The translations under genes and the position numbers were made by a program. The notes under the pieces are model-generated. The model did not search any database and was not told the DNA's origin. It worked only from the letters and a program-made list of their open reading frames with translations. A DNA stretch of 64,000 nucleotides, from assembly GCF_009831215.1 (NCBI RefSeq), contig NZ_WUTW01000002.1, forward strand, positions 744,001 through 808,000, written 5' to 3'. Shown here in pieces: positions 1 to 13,083 of this stretch (its first letter is position 1; each line of letters begins with the position of its first letter). This DNA comes from Actinomadura rayongensis. GTDB lineage: Bacteria > Actinomycetota > Actinomycetes > Streptosporangiales > Streptosporangiaceae.

Positions 1-2327
<2,327 letters not shown>

Positions 2328-2363
2328 GTCGGGTCACCGGGGGCTCCCTGGCGGGCGTCGTGC

Positions 2364-3194
2364 TCAGGCGGTCGGGACGACGGCCACGGGGCAGCGGGCG
2401 TGGTGCAGCACCGCATGGTTCACGGCGCCGAGCGCGAGACCGAAGCGGCCCGCCGGGCGGCGGGCGCCGACGACGAGCAGCGCGGACTGCTCGGACCCGA
2501 GGACCAGGGCGCGCGCGGCACCCGCGTCCGCGACGACGGGCCGGACCGGCACGTCGGGGTAGGTCGTCGACCAGCCCGCCAGGACCTCCGACAGCTCGCG
2601 GTCGGCGACGCCGCGCAGGTGCAGGGAGCCGAAGTCCACGGGCAGCGCGGTCAGCGCCGTGAGCCGGGCGCCGCGCAGCGACGCCGCCTCGAACGCCCAG
2701 CCGATCGCGGCGTCCTGCGGGTGCGCGGTGTCGACGCCGAGCAGGATCTCCGGCGGCGCGTCCTCCGGGTGCGGAGCCGGCCCGGGGACGACCAGGACGG
2801 GGCACCGGGCGTGCCCGGCGACGCGCAGCGCCACCGAGCCGAACAGCAGGCCCTCGAATCCGCCCACGCCCCGGGTGCCGACCGCGACGAGGGCCGCGCG
2901 GTCGCTCAGGTCGATCAGCGCCTCGCCCGCCTCCAGCGCGATCAGCTCGGTCGTGACGTCCAGGCCGGGCGCCTGCTTGAGCGCGTACTGCCGGGCCTCG
3001 TGCAGCAGGGCGGTGCGTTCCTCGTCCAGGTGCGCGTAGTCGAGTTCGCTCAGCGTCCCGTCCCGGAGCAGCGCCCGGGAACCGTGGACGAGCGACAGCG
3101 GGCGCCCGTGCAGGCGCGCGTCGGCGGCGGCCCAGTCCAGGGCCTGCCAGGCGTGCGCGGAACCGTCGATCCCGACGATGATCGGAGTGGCCAT
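2364..3194 (-). CDS. Universal stress protein, tandem Usp domains
   Basis: 276 residues forming two UspA folds. Domain 1 starts with IIVGIDGSAHAWQAL and carries the ATP-binding pattern G-x2-G-x9-G-S in GTRGVGGFEGLLFGS. Domain 2 starts with ILLGVDTAHPQDAA, and its glycine loop (ARRPAGRFGLALG) is altered, so nucleotide binding there may be weaker. Double-Usp proteins of this length are typical of the mycobacterial dormancy regulon, where they bind ATP and influence growth arrest. The gene is followed closely by the hibernation-like ORF and preceded by a small unknown ORF. The ATG at 3194 was chosen because it opens at the first beta strand. Confidence 0.92.
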   Translation of the reverse strand: MATPIIVGIDGSAHAWQALDWAAADARLHGRPLSLVHGSRALLRDGTLSELDYAHLDEERTALLHEARQYALKQAPGLDVTTELIALEAGEALIDLSDRAALVAVGTRGVGGFEGLLFGSVALRVAGHARCPVLVVPGPAPHPEDAPPEILLGVDTAHPQDAAIGWAFEAASLRGARLTALTALPVDFGSLHLRGVADRELSEVLAGWSTTYPDVPVRPVVADAGAARALVLGSEQSALLVVGARRPAGRFGLALGAVNHAVLHHARCPVAVVPTA

Positions 3195-3248
3195 GACGCG
3201 TCCTCTTCTCTGGCTCGAAAACTCGGTGTCCGCCCGCCGGGCGGGGTG

Positions 3249-3590
3249 TCAGCGCGGCGCGGGTCCCGGGAGGGCGAGCCGCAGCCGCCAGGTCGCCGCC
3301 GCGAGGGCGTGGAAGCGGTAGACGTGGCCGCGCAGCGCGGCGCGGTCCCCCGCCGTCGCCGCCGCGGCGATCTCGTCGGCGACGGTGGCGAGCCGGTCGA
3401 GGCGGCGGGCCAACAGCATCTCGACGCTCGAACCGCCGCCGTCCCGTCGCCCCGGCTGCGTCCGGCGCAGCTCGGTCAGGACGGTCCGCGCGGCCGGGAC
3501 CGCGTCGGGGCCGACCGGTCCCGCGTCCGCCGTCCTGCGCAGCCGTGTCAGCGCCGAGGCGCGGTGGCCCGCATCGATCGTGTCGCCCAT
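3249..3590 (-). CDS. Small hypothetical protein of the dormancy block
   Basis: A 113-residue ORF that I do not recognise. It is rich in Ala and Arg and is predicted to be mostly helical (LLARRLDRLATVADEIAAAA, then DRAALRGHVYRFHALAAATWRLRLAL). It has no signal peptide or membrane segment. Its start lies about 57 bp from a good DosR-like palindrome at 3647-3660, and it stands between a nitroreductase and a universal stress gene on the same strand. It is therefore probably the first gene of a dormancy transcript that continues into the universal stress gene, with a 54 bp gap. Codon usage matches its neighbours, which supports it being real. Confidence 0.55.
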   Translation of the reverse strand: MGDTIDAGHRASALTRLRRTADAGPVGPDAVPAARTVLTELRRTQPGRRDGGGSSVEMLLARRLDRLATVADEIAAAATAGDRAALRGHVYRFHALAAATWRLRLALPGPAPR

Positions 3591-3646
3591 GTCCCGGCCT
3601 CCCGTCGATGCCGTCCATGCTCGTCCGGACGGCGACGCGGCCGACA

Positions 3647-3683
3647 GGGACTTTCGGCCCGGGACGGCCGGTCGTTCGGCCCC
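3647..3683. promoter_or_regulatory. Tandem DosR-like boxes upstream of the 3590 gene
   Basis: GGGACTTTCGGCCC (3647-3660) is one of the best matches in the window to the DosR box. A second weaker copy, GGTCGTTCGGCCCC, follows at 3670-3683, just after the nitroreductase stop. Closely spaced double boxes are typical of strongly DosR-activated promoters. Confidence 0.6.
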
Positions 3684-3685
3684 GG

Positions 3686-4678
3686 TCAGGGCTCGTCGAA
3701 CACGACGGCGTCCAGGGGGCGGCGCACGCTCGTCAGCTCGGGTCCGGACGGGACGCCCAGGCGCAGGATCATCTGGGGCGCGTCACCGGCGCAGAACCGC
3801 GTCCGGACGAACGCGCGCAGCTCCGGGATCTCCAGCGCCTGCGTGTGGAAGGCGGCCGACAGGTCCGCGTCGGCGGCGGCGCGCAGCAGGACGCGCTGCA
3901 GCGCCCGTCCGGCGGTGAGCCAGTCCGCCCGGGTGTCGCCCTTCGTGCTCAGCGTGAACACGAGCCCCGGCGAAAGGTCCGTCTCGTCCGGCCCGGCGGG
4001 CACGCCCCAGCCCTGGCCCCGCGCGAAGTCGCGGGCGGCGAAGTCCGGGGTGCTGCGCGGCGTCTCGCGCGGGTAGGCGGTGTGCGGGACACCGTCGGTC
4101 CGCGTGCTGCGCGGGGTGGGCGCCCACCGGGCGGCCTCGGCGGCGTGGGCGGGATCGAGCCGCCGCAGGTGCTCGGCGAGCTGGGTGAGCGCGGCCAGCG
4201 CCCCCACGGTGTGGACGTCGATCGCCTGCCGCAGGTGCGCGCCCTCCAGCTCGGCCTCCAGATGCAGGGCCGCGAGCACGCCCGGCTCGATCGAGGCCGT
4301 CCGGAACGCCCCCCGGTGCGTGCGCCGGTGCGGGACCTCCCGCAGCAACCGCGCGGCTGTCTCGTCCCCGGGCGCCCCCGGGCGGACGCGGACGTCCGCC
4401 ACCAGGTTCGGCCGGTCCGGATCCGGCAGCGACCGCACGTCCGGGACGAGCCCGTGCGCGCGCAGCGCGGTTTCGAGGGTGAACAGCGCGGCGCCGCAGC
4501 TGATGAGCATCTCGCGGCCGTCGGGGTCGGCCACGTCCAGCCTCCGGCTCGCGTCGGCCCGCACGACGATGCGGTCCCGGCCGAGGCCGAACGACCACGG
4601 CTGCGTGTTGTGGACGGACGGCGCCCATGCGGCGGCCTCCACCGCCCGGCGCGTCAGTGCGTCTTGTGTCGTCGTCAT
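3686..4678 (-). CDS. Acg-family putative nitroreductase
   Basis: 330 residues starting MTTTQDALTRRAVEAAAWAP; the motif APSVHNTQPW is diagnostic of the Acg/Rv3131-type nitroreductase-fold proteins found in DosR regulons. The fold binds FMN and usually reduces nitro or quinone compounds. Acg itself binds FMN but lacks good access for substrates, so sequestering flavin has been proposed for that family. A second conserved block is near the C terminus (FHTQALEIPELR, then PQMILRLGVP). The start overlaps the stop of the upstream Usp gene by four bases (ATGA), giving a three-gene operon Usp-Usp-nitroreductase that reads leftward from 6428. Confidence 0.9.
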   Translation of the reverse strand: MTTTQDALTRRAVEAAAWAPSVHNTQPWSFGLGRDRIVVRADASRRLDVADPDGREMLISCGAALFTLETALRAHGLVPDVRSLPDPDRPNLVADVRVRPGAPGDETAARLLREVPHRRTHRGAFRTASIEPGVLAALHLEAELEGAHLRQAIDVHTVGALAALTQLAEHLRRLDPAHAAEAARWAPTPRSTRTDGVPHTAYPRETPRSTPDFAARDFARGQGWGVPAGPDETDLSPGLVFTLSTKGDTRADWLTAGRALQRVLLRAAADADLSAAFHTQALEIPELRAFVRTRFCAGDAPQMILRLGVPSGPELTSVRRPLDAVVFDEP

Positions 4679-5562
4679 TCCTCCGGCCTCCGTTCGTGTC
4701 GTGTCGTGTCTCGCGCGGGCGCGACGGCGACCGGGCAGGGCGCGTGGTGGAGCAGCGCCTCGCTGACCGAGCCGAGCAGCAGTCCCCGGAAGCCGCCGGT
4801 GCCGCGCGACCCGACGACGATGAGTCCCGCGTCCTTCGCGGCGGCGAGCAGGACGTCGCGCGGGGCTCCCGTCACCACCTCCGACTGCACCGCCACGTTC
4901 GGGTACTCGGCGCGCCACGGGTCGAGGAGGCGGGCGAGCCGTTCGGCGGCCAGGCCGGCGATGCCGTCGGCGTCCACCGGCGGCCCGAACGTCCCGGACG
5001 CCTCGGCGGCGGGCCGGGCCAGCAGCGCGAGCAGCGGCGCGCCCCGCGCGTCCGCCACGGCGAACGCCGCCGCCAGCGCTTCCACCGACGACGCAGAACC
5101 GTCGACGCCGACCACGACCGTGCCGTCCCCGGCCGGACTGTCCGCGCGCACCACCACGACCGGGCAGGACGCGTGCCCCGCGACCTGCGCGGGCACCGCG
5201 CCCAGCAGGAGCCCGGCGAACCCGCCGTGCCCGCGCGACCCGACCACCAGCAGGTCCGCCCCCGCAGCGGCCCGCAGGAGGATCTGCGCGGCGGGGCCGC
5301 GCCCGAGTTCGGCGTGGACGTCCGGGTGCAGCGCGCGGGCCCGTGCCGCGCCGCCGGACAGCACCTCCCGCGCCGCCGCCTCCAGGTCCGCGACCGGGAA
5401 CGCCATCGGCCCGGCGGCCATGAAGATCTCCCACGCGTGGCAGACCGTCAGCGGCAGCCCGCGCAGCCGCGCCTCGCGCGCCGCCCAGCGCAGCGCCGTC
5501 TCGCTCGCCGCGGAGCCGTCATAGCCGACGACGACGCCGCGCGGCCTCTGCTCGTCCGTCAT
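4675..5562 (-). CDS. Universal stress protein, tandem Usp domains
   Basis: 295 residues with two Usp domains. Domain 1 is VVVGYDGSAASETALRWAA with the nucleotide loop GSRGHGGFAGLLLGAV; domain 2 is VVVGVDGSASSVEAL with GSRGTGGFRGLLLGSV. Both keep the G-x2-G-x9-G motif, so two ATP sites are expected. It is the middle gene of a leftward operon: two bases after the upstream Usp gene and overlapping the nitroreductase start by four bases. The role is inferred from family and context: an ATP-binding cytoplasmic stress protein acting under hypoxia or stationary phase. Confidence 0.93.
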   Translation of the reverse strand: MTDEQRPRGVVVGYDGSAASETALRWAAREARLRGLPLTVCHAWEIFMAAGPMAFPVADLEAAAREVLSGGAARARALHPDVHAELGRGPAAQILLRAAAGADLLVVGSRGHGGFAGLLLGAVPAQVAGHASCPVVVVRADSPAGDGTVVVGVDGSASSVEALAAAFAVADARGAPLLALLARPAAEASGTFGPPVDADGIAGLAAERLARLLDPWRAEYPNVAVQSEVVTGAPRDVLLAAAKDAGLIVVGSRGTGGFRGLLLGSVSEALLHHAPCPVAVAPARDTTRHERRPEE

Positions 5563-5564
5563 GG

Positions 5565-6428
5565 TCACACCCGCCCGTTCGGCCGGCCGGCGCGCGGCGA
5601 GGGGACGACCGCGACGGAGCACGGCGCGTACCGCAGAACGGTCCCGCTCGTCGCGCCGAGCCGCAGCGCGTCGAAGCCGCCCGTCCCCCGGTCGCCGACG
5701 ACGACCAGCGCGGCGGTCTGCGCGGCGTCCAGCAGAGCCTTGCGCGGCGACTCCACCATCAGCGACGTCCGCGCGTCGACCTGCGGGTACTTGGCGAGCC
5801 ACGGGGCGACGGCGCGTTCGAGCAGCGCGCCGCGATCCCGGCGGACGGCGTCGTGGAACAGCGCGAGGTCCCGGCCGCCCTCGGCGCCCGGCTCCCAGCA
5901 GCCGTACACGGCCCGAACGCTCCGGCCGCGCAGCGCCGCCTCCTCGAACGCGAACCCGAGGGCCGCGTCGCCGGCCGCCGAGCCGTCCACCCCCGCGACG
6001 ATCTCGCCGGACCGCCACCCGGCCGGACGCACCACGACGACGGGACGACCGGCGTGCTCGGGCAGCCGCAGCGCCGTCGAACCCGGCGCCGGCTCGTCCC
6101 GGCAGCCGACCACGATCACCTCGGCGTCCGCGGCGGCGTTGACCAGGGCGGCGGAGGCGGGGCCGTCCAGCAGCCGGCCGTGGACCTCCGGCCCGGGACG
6201 CAGAGCACGCGCCAGCCCGACCCCGTGGTCCAGGACGTGCTGACCCATCCGCCGGACGATCGCCGTGCCCTCATGGTCGATGTAGGTCACCGGGTACGGC
6301 CAGTGCCAGGCGTGGCAGACCAGCAGCGGCAGGCGGCGCAGCGCGGCCTCCTCGGCCGCCCACGCCAGCGCGCGCTCGCTCTCCTCGCTCCCGTCGTAGC
6401 CGACGACGACGCTCGTTCCGGGGCTCAT
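5565..6428 (-). CDS. Universal stress protein, tandem Usp domains
   Basis: 287 residues. Domain 1 starts VVVGYDGSEESERALAWAA, but its glycine loop is changed (GCRDEPAPGSTALRL), so it probably does not bind ATP in the usual way. Domain 2 (IVAGVDGSAAGDAALGFAF) retains GDRGTGGFDALRLGAT. It is the first gene of the leftward Usp-Usp-nitroreductase operon and is divergent from the P-type ATPase. The 151 bp between them contains at least three DosR-like palindromes. The ATG at 6428 is followed directly by the first strand of the fold, so no other start is likely. Confidence 0.92.
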   Translation of the reverse strand: MSPGTSVVVGYDGSEESERALAWAAEEAALRRLPLLVCHAWHWPYPVTYIDHEGTAIVRRMGQHVLDHGVGLARALRPGPEVHGRLLDGPASAALVNAAADAEVIVVGCRDEPAPGSTALRLPEHAGRPVVVVRPAGWRSGEIVAGVDGSAAGDAALGFAFEEAALRGRSVRAVYGCWEPGAEGGRDLALFHDAVRRDRGALLERAVAPWLAKYPQVDARTSLMVESPRKALLDAAQTAALVVVGDRGTGGFDALRLGATSGTVLRYAPCSVAVVPSPRAGRPNGRV

Positions 6429-6486
6429 GGGTTCCGCCTCCACTCTTCGGTGCTTCCATGCCACCGCGTGCGCCGTACCGTCCCCA

Positions 6487-6553
6487 GGGCCGTTCGGCCC
6501 CGGTCTGCGGGACGTTCGCGACCCGGCGATGACCTTGGTCCCTGATGGGACCG
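6487..6553. promoter_or_regulatory. Cluster of DosR-like boxes in the divergent Usp / ATPase promoter
   Basis: Three related elements lie in the divergent gap: GGGCCGTTCGGCCC (6487-6500), GGGACGTTCGCGACCC (6509-6524), and TGACCTTGGTCCCT (6530-6543), which reverses to AGGGACCAAGGTCA. They are placed to serve both the leftward Usp operon and the rightward ATPase gene. Confidence 0.55.
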
Positions 6554-6579
6554 GCCGTGGGCGGGGAACCCTTCGAAGG

Positions 6580-9195
<2,616 letters not shown>

Positions 9196-9216
9196 GGGCG
9201 TTCGGCGAAGGGGGCC

Positions 9217-9230
9217 GGGACGTTGGTCTC
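9217..9230. promoter_or_regulatory. DosR-like box upstream of the flavin-reductase-like gene
   Basis: GGGACGTTGGTCTC lies 37-50 bp before the ATG at 9267, between the ATPase stop and the next gene. The spacing suits activation of the two-gene unit 9267-10381. Confidence 0.5.
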
Positions 9231-9266
9231 TGCCCGCGCCGCCCGTGCCGGACGCACGCTGGACCC

Positions 9267-9653
9267 ATGAACACTGACGGGGACGGCCTGGGAGTTCTCG
9301 GCCATGCGGAATGCCTGGCGCTGCTGCGCGCCGCGCCGGACGGACGCACCGGACGGATCGTCTTCACCGACCACGCGCTGCCCGCCGTCGAGCCGGTCGC
9401 GTTCGCGGTGGACGGGGACGGCGTGATCGTCCGCACCGTCCCCGGCTCGCGGCTGGAGCGGGCGCTGCTCGGCGCGGTCGTCGCGTTCCAGGTGGACGAG
9501 TACGACGCGGCGTCGGACGACGGCTGGACGGTCACGCTCGTCGGGCTCGGCGGCGCCGTCCCCGGCCGGCCCGGCGTCCGCGTTCCCGGGGAGCACGTGA
9601 CGGGCCGCCGGTTCGCGCCGGTCGCCGGACGGCCGCGCGAGGAGGCGTCATGA
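9267..9653 (+). CDS. Pyridoxamine 5'-phosphate oxidase-like FMN-binding protein
   Basis: 128 residues. The start (LGHAECLALLRAAPDGRTGRIVFTDHALPAVEPVAFAVDGD) is the standard opening of the short actinobacterial pyridoxamine-oxidase-related split-barrel proteins, often annotated as nitroimidazole-resistance or F420/FMN-binding. GRIVFT, PAVEPVAFAV and GWTVTLVGLG are recognisable strands. The cofactor (FMN or F420) cannot be read from the sequence. The stop overlaps the next start by four bases (ATGA), so the pair is translationally coupled. A DosR-like box stands upstream. Related genes are DosR members in mycobacteria. Confidence 0.85.
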   Translation: MNTDGDGLGVLGHAECLALLRAAPDGRTGRIVFTDHALPAVEPVAFAVDGDGVIVRTVPGSRLERALLGAVVAFQVDEYDAASDDGWTVTLVGLGGAVPGRPGVRVPGEHVTGRRFAPVAGRPREEAS

Positions 9654-10381
9654 CCGTCCGCCGCAGGCTCGCCGCGCCCACCGGACGGCCCGCCGCGTTC
9701 GACCCCGCGATGGTCGCGGGCCTGCCGGACGCGGCGCGGCGCTGGCTGCTGCACGCCATCGCCCCCGGGACGCCGCTCGCGACCGGGGCGCGGCTGCGGA
9801 CGCGCGGCGCGATCCGGCTCGGCGGCGCCTGGCGGCCGTTCACCGCCGCGCAGATCCTCCGGCCGCCCGAGGGGTTCGTCTGGTCCGCGACCGCGCGGGT
9901 CGCCGGGCTGCCCGTCATCGGTCACGACCTTTACGACGCCGGGGCCGGTGAGATGCGCTGGCGGCTGCTCGGGGCGATCCCCGTCCTGTCCGCCTCGGGA
10001 CCGGACGTCACGCGCAGCGCCGCCGGGCGGCTCGCGGGCGAACTCGTCCTCGACCCGGCCGCCGCGCTGTCCCCGGCCGTGTCCTTCGAGCACGTGGACG
10101 ACCGCCGCGTCCGCGCGGACGTCACGATCGGCGGCGCGGCGCATCCGGTGACGCTGACCGTCGCTCCGGACGGCGCGCTCGTCTCCGTCACGCTCCCCCG
10201 CTGGGGCAATCCGGACGGCGCTTACCGCGAGCACGCGTTCGGCGCCGAGTTCCTCGCGGAGCGGACGTTCGGCGGGTTCACGGTCCCGTCCCGCGCCCGC
10301 GCCGGCTGGTGGTACGGGACGGACCGCTGGGACGAGGGCGAGTTCTTCCGCTTCACCCTCCGGCACGCCGCGTTCTTCTGA
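9650..10381 (+). CDS. DUF6544/DUF6920-like protein
   Basis: 243 residues with no signal peptide. Features seen: RRWLLHAIAPGTPLATGARLRTRGAI near the start, an internal FVWSATARVAGLPVIGHDLYDAGAGEMRWRLLG, and a C-terminal RAGWWYGTDRW. This arrangement matches actinobacterial proteins annotated as DUF6544/DUF6920, whose function is unknown. It has an all-beta, lipoprotein-carrier-like look. It is translated together with the upstream split-barrel protein through an ATGA overlap and belongs to the dormancy block by position. The family call comes from recall of the pattern, not a search. Confidence 0.6.
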   Translation: MTVRRRLAAPTGRPAAFDPAMVAGLPDAARRWLLHAIAPGTPLATGARLRTRGAIRLGGAWRPFTAAQILRPPEGFVWSATARVAGLPVIGHDLYDAGAGEMRWRLLGAIPVLSASGPDVTRSAAGRLAGELVLDPAAALSPAVSFEHVDDRRVRADVTIGGAAHPVTLTVAPDGALVSVTLPRWGNPDGAYREHAFGAEFLAERTFGGFTVPSRARAGWWYGTDRWDEGEFFRFTLRHAAFF

Positions 10382-10394
10382 GGCCCAAGGTCCC
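10382..10394. promoter_or_regulatory. DosR-like box upstream of the single-domain Usp gene
   Basis: GGCCCAAGGTCCC, the reverse of GGGACCTTGGGCC, begins right after the preceding stop codon and 77 bp before the next ATG. Confidence 0.45.
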
Positions 10395-10470
10395 GGCGGC
10401 GGCCGACCAGAGGCCCTGCCCCCGCTCCGGCCGCGACCGCGACGCTGGAGACGGCCCCCAAGGAGGAAAC

Positions 10471-10893
10471 ATGTTCTTCGTCCCCGGTCAGCGCCACGTC
10501 GTCGTGGGCGTCGACGGATCGGTCAACTCCCTCGCCGCGCTGCGCCGCGCCGCCGCCGAGGCCGAACGCCGCCACGCGCGCCTGGACGTCATCCGCGTCC
10601 CCGACACCGGCACCGCCGCGCACCCGCTGCGGACCATCGGACAGTGGCTGCGGCTGCGCGCGCTGGCCGCCCGCACGCTCCGCCGCTCGCAGCACTTCAC
10701 GACGCGGCTGCACATCGCGCACGGCGATCCCGGGACCGTCCTCACGGACGCGGCCCGCAACGCCGACCTGCTGGTCATCGGGGCGCGCATCCACTCCGAG
10801 CACGGCAACCCGTTCGGCGGCGACACGGTTCCCCGCGTCCTGGAGAAGGCGCCGTGCGAAGTGCTGATCTGCGCCGACCACACCGCCGCCTGA
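10471..10893 (+). CDS. Universal stress protein, single domain
   Basis: 140 residues and one Usp domain (HVVVGVDGSVNSLAAL, then DLLVIGARIHSEHGNPFGGDTV, then VLEKAPCEVLIC). The glycine loop is non-standard, lacking the usual G-x2-G-x9-G spacing, so ATP binding is doubtful. An excellent ribosome site (AGGAGG) lies seven bases before the ATG. The next gene begins one base after the stop, so the two form an operon. Its shorter length sets it apart from the three double-domain Usp proteins in the same block. Confidence 0.88.
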   Translation: MFFVPGQRHVVVGVDGSVNSLAALRRAAAEAERRHARLDVIRVPDTGTAAHPLRTIGQWLRLRALAARTLRRSQHFTTRLHIAHGDPGTVLTDAARNADLLVIGARIHSEHGNPFGGDTVPRVLEKAPCEVLICADHTAA

Positions 10894-10894
10894 C

Positions 10895-12364
10895 ATGGAC
10901 GGCAGCCCCGCGGCCGTCGCCGAGACCCACACCGGGATCGTCTTCTTCGCCGGCGACCGCGCGTACAAGATGAAGAAGCCCGTCGACCTCGGGTTCGTGG
11001 ACTTCCGCACGCGGGAGGCGCGGGAACGCGCCTGCCACGAGGAGCTGCGGCTCAACCGCCGCTTCTCCCCCGACGTGTACCTCGGCGTCGCGGACGTCCA
11101 CGGCCCCGACGGCGAGCCGTGCGACCACCTGCTCGTCATGCGGCGCCTGCCCGCCGAGCGACGACTGTCGACGCTGGCCGCCGCGGGCGCCCCGGTGGAC
11201 GACGCGCTGCGCTCCATCGCCCGCCTCCTCGCCGCCTGGCACGCCCGCGCCCCGCGCGCCGCCGGCACCCGCGACGCGCTGCGCGCCCGGTGGACGGCGG
11301 GCTTCGACCAGGTCCGGCCCTTCCACGGCGCGGCGATCGACGGCGTGGAGGCCGCCGAGGTCGAACGGCTCGCGCTGCGGTTCCTCGCCGGGCGCGCGGA
11401 CCTGTTCGCCGCGCGGATCGCCGACGGACGGGTCGTGGACGGCCACGGCGACCTCATGGCCGCCGACGTCTTCTGCCTCGACGACGGCCCGCGCGTCCTG
11501 GACTGCCTGGAGTTCGACGCCGCGCTGCGCAGCGTGGACGGCCTGGACGACGCCGCCTTCCTCGCGATGGACCTCGAACGCCTCGGCGCGACCGCCGCCG
11601 CCCGCCGGTTCGCGGCCTGGTACGCCGAGTTCGCCGCCGACCCGGCGCCGCCGTCCCTGTGGCACCACTACGTCGCCTACCGGGCGTTCGTCCGCGCCAA
11701 GGTCGCCTGCCTGCGCCACGCGCAGGGCGCCACCGGCGCCGCCGCCGAGGCCGGTGCCCTGACGGAGGTCGCGCTGCGTCACCTGCGGGCGGGCGCGGTC
11801 GGCCTGGTACTCGTCGGCGGGCCGCCCGGCACCGGCAAGTCGACGCTGGCGGGCGCGCTCGCCGACCGGCTCGGCGCCGTCCTGCTCAGCAGCGACCGGA
11901 TCCGCAAGGAACTGGCGGGGATCGCCCCGGACGCGTCCGCCGCCGCCCCCTACGGAACGGGCCTCTACACCCCCGCCCGCACCGCCCGGCTCTACGTCGA
12001 ACTAGCGGACCGCGCCCGACGGCTGCTGCGCCTCGGCGAGACGGTCGTGCTCGACGCGTCCTGGACCGCCACCGAACACCGCGCACTGCTCCGGGACGTC
12101 GCGTCGCAGGAACACGCCGACCTGACCGAGCTGGAATGCCGCGCGCCCGCACGCCTCGCCGCCGAACGCGTCCGGACCCGCCCGCGCGGCGCCTCCGACG
12201 CCGACCCCACCGTCGCAGCGGCCCTGACAGCCCACGCCGACCCCTGGCCCGAAGCCACACCGATCGACACGTCCGGCGCGCTAGCGACCACCCTCGCCCG
12301 AGCCCTAGCGGCGGTTCGGCCCGCCGGACCCGAACGGCCCCTGCCCCATCTGGCCGCCGACTAA
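10895..12364 (+). CDS. Rv2004c-like fusion: APH-type kinase domain plus P-loop AAA kinase
   Basis: 489 residues. The N-terminal half (about 1-300) is an aminoglycoside-phosphotransferase-like fold: AYKMKKPVDLGFVDF, the catalytic-loop-like GHGDL at about 187-191, and LDCLEFDAALR in place of the usual DFE region. The C-terminal part begins with the Walker A GGPPGTGKSTLA at about 309-320 and continues like a zeta-toxin or adenylate-kinase-like P-loop domain (LLSSDRIRKELAG, VVLDASW). This arrangement matches mycobacterial Rv2004c, a DosR-regulon member of unknown substrate. It lies one base after the Usp stop, giving a co-transcribed pair. Confidence 0.88.
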   Translation: MDGSPAAVAETHTGIVFFAGDRAYKMKKPVDLGFVDFRTREARERACHEELRLNRRFSPDVYLGVADVHGPDGEPCDHLLVMRRLPAERRLSTLAAAGAPVDDALRSIARLLAAWHARAPRAAGTRDALRARWTAGFDQVRPFHGAAIDGVEAAEVERLALRFLAGRADLFAARIADGRVVDGHGDLMAADVFCLDDGPRVLDCLEFDAALRSVDGLDDAAFLAMDLERLGATAAARRFAAWYAEFAADPAPPSLWHHYVAYRAFVRAKVACLRHAQGATGAAAEAGALTEVALRHLRAGAVGLVLVGGPPGTGKSTLAGALADRLGAVLLSSDRIRKELAGIAPDASAAAPYGTGLYTPARTARLYVELADRARRLLRLGETVVLDASWTATEHRALLRDVASQEHADLTELECRAPARLAAERVRTRPRGASDADPTVAAALTAHADPWPEATPIDTSGALATTLARALAAVRPAGPERPLPHLAAD

Positions 12365-12399
12365 GGACGCCCGGGCACCGTTCAGGCACAAGGGGGATC

Positions 12400-12513
12400 T
12401 TGACGCGGATCATCGCCGAGGCACAGTTGGCCGCCGTCCTGGCCCGGCTTCCGAAATCTCCCCGCGTCGTCGCCGGGAACAACTTCCCCACCCCCCGGCG
12501 CTCGCCTGACCGG
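12400..12513 (+). pseudogene. N-terminal remnant of an acetyl-CoA hydrolase / CoA-transferase
   Basis: From the TTG at 12400, after a good AGGGGG ribosome site, the translation LTRIIAEAQLAAVLARLP then SPRVVAGNNFPTP is the characteristic start of acetyl-CoA hydrolase / 4-hydroxybutyrate CoA-transferase proteins, which usually read ASGNFATP. Similarity ends after about 35 residues, and the frame continues into unrelated sequence. A normal gene has about 430-600 residues. I read it as the 5' stub left by a deletion or rearrangement. Confidence 0.55.
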
Positions 12514-12535
12514 CTGGACCTCCGCCGCCCGTCCC

Positions 12536-12549
12536 GGGACGTTCGTCCC
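12536..12549. promoter_or_regulatory. DosR-like box in the debris zone
   Basis: GGGACGTTCGTCCC is the cleanest DosR-like palindrome in the window and lies 63-76 bp upstream of the truncated STAS ORF. It suggests that this end of the cluster once carried another dormancy gene. Confidence 0.6.
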
Positions 12550-12611
12550 TATGACCCGCCGCGCGCCCCCGGCAACATGGTGACAAGAAAAGTCCGGCAA
12601 AGGGGACCACG

Positions 12612-12995
12612 ATGCTGATGGCGGCGCCCGAGACCGATCCGGACCCGAGGTTCGACACGACCCTGCGGGTCGCACCCGGCGACGGCGACACCCTGCACCT
12701 GACCGTCCGCGGCGAGCTAGACCTCGCGACCTGGGCCCCGTTCCGGCACCTGCTGGTCTCGGTCGCCGAGCTGTGGCCGCGAGTCGTCATCGACGCGTCC
12801 GGACTGACGGGAAAGGACACCGGGAGATCGGACAAGTCTGCCGTATTCAGGAAGGGGCGATCCGACAGCGGGCCGCCCGCAGAAAGGCAGGTGATCCGGC
12901 CCTCGGTCGACAGGGTGAGTAACTCGATGCTGGCTGGAGCGAGCGGCCGGGCGAACACCACGTCGACGTCGCCCGGCTCCAGTGCCCGGAACTAG
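12612..12995 (+). pseudogene. Truncated STAS-domain (anti-sigma antagonist-like) ORF
   Basis: The ATG at 12612 follows a clear GGGG ribosome site. Residues 15-66 (LRVAPGDGDTLHLTVRGELDLATWAPFRHLL, then VVIDASGLT) are the first half of a STAS domain. The normal continuation, with the phosphorylatable Ser in a DSSG-like motif and the last two helices, is missing. From about 12808 the frame runs through sequence that is the antisense strand of a LysR remnant. The remaining 60 or so residues to the stop are therefore meaningless. A functional antagonist is very unlikely. Confidence 0.65.
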
Positions 12996-13078
12996 TCGGC
13001 GAAACTCAGCAGCCGGGTCTCGAACACAAGGCCCGGCTCGCTTTCGCGGAGTCGGCCCAGAACGGCACGCGTGTAGGG
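12810..13078 (-). pseudogene. LysR-type regulator remnant (substrate-binding domain) with in-frame stop
   Basis: Reading leftward from about 13078 gives MPYTRAVLGRLRESEPGLVF, then ETRLLSFAD, an in-frame TAG at about 12992-12994, then FRALEPGDVDVVFARPLAPA and LTLSTEGRITCLSAGGPLSD. This is the typical first half of a LysR co-inducer-binding domain. Both ends are lost: it abuts the truncated STAS frame on the left and a partial GTP cyclohydrolase on the right. No HTH domain is nearby. Confidence 0.6.
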
Positions 13079-13083
13079 CATCG

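Noticed and set aside
6427..6579. Earlier in-frame ATG for the P-type ATPase
   Set aside because: It lies inside the divergent promoter and antisense to the Usp start; the first conserved residues begin after the GTG at 6580.
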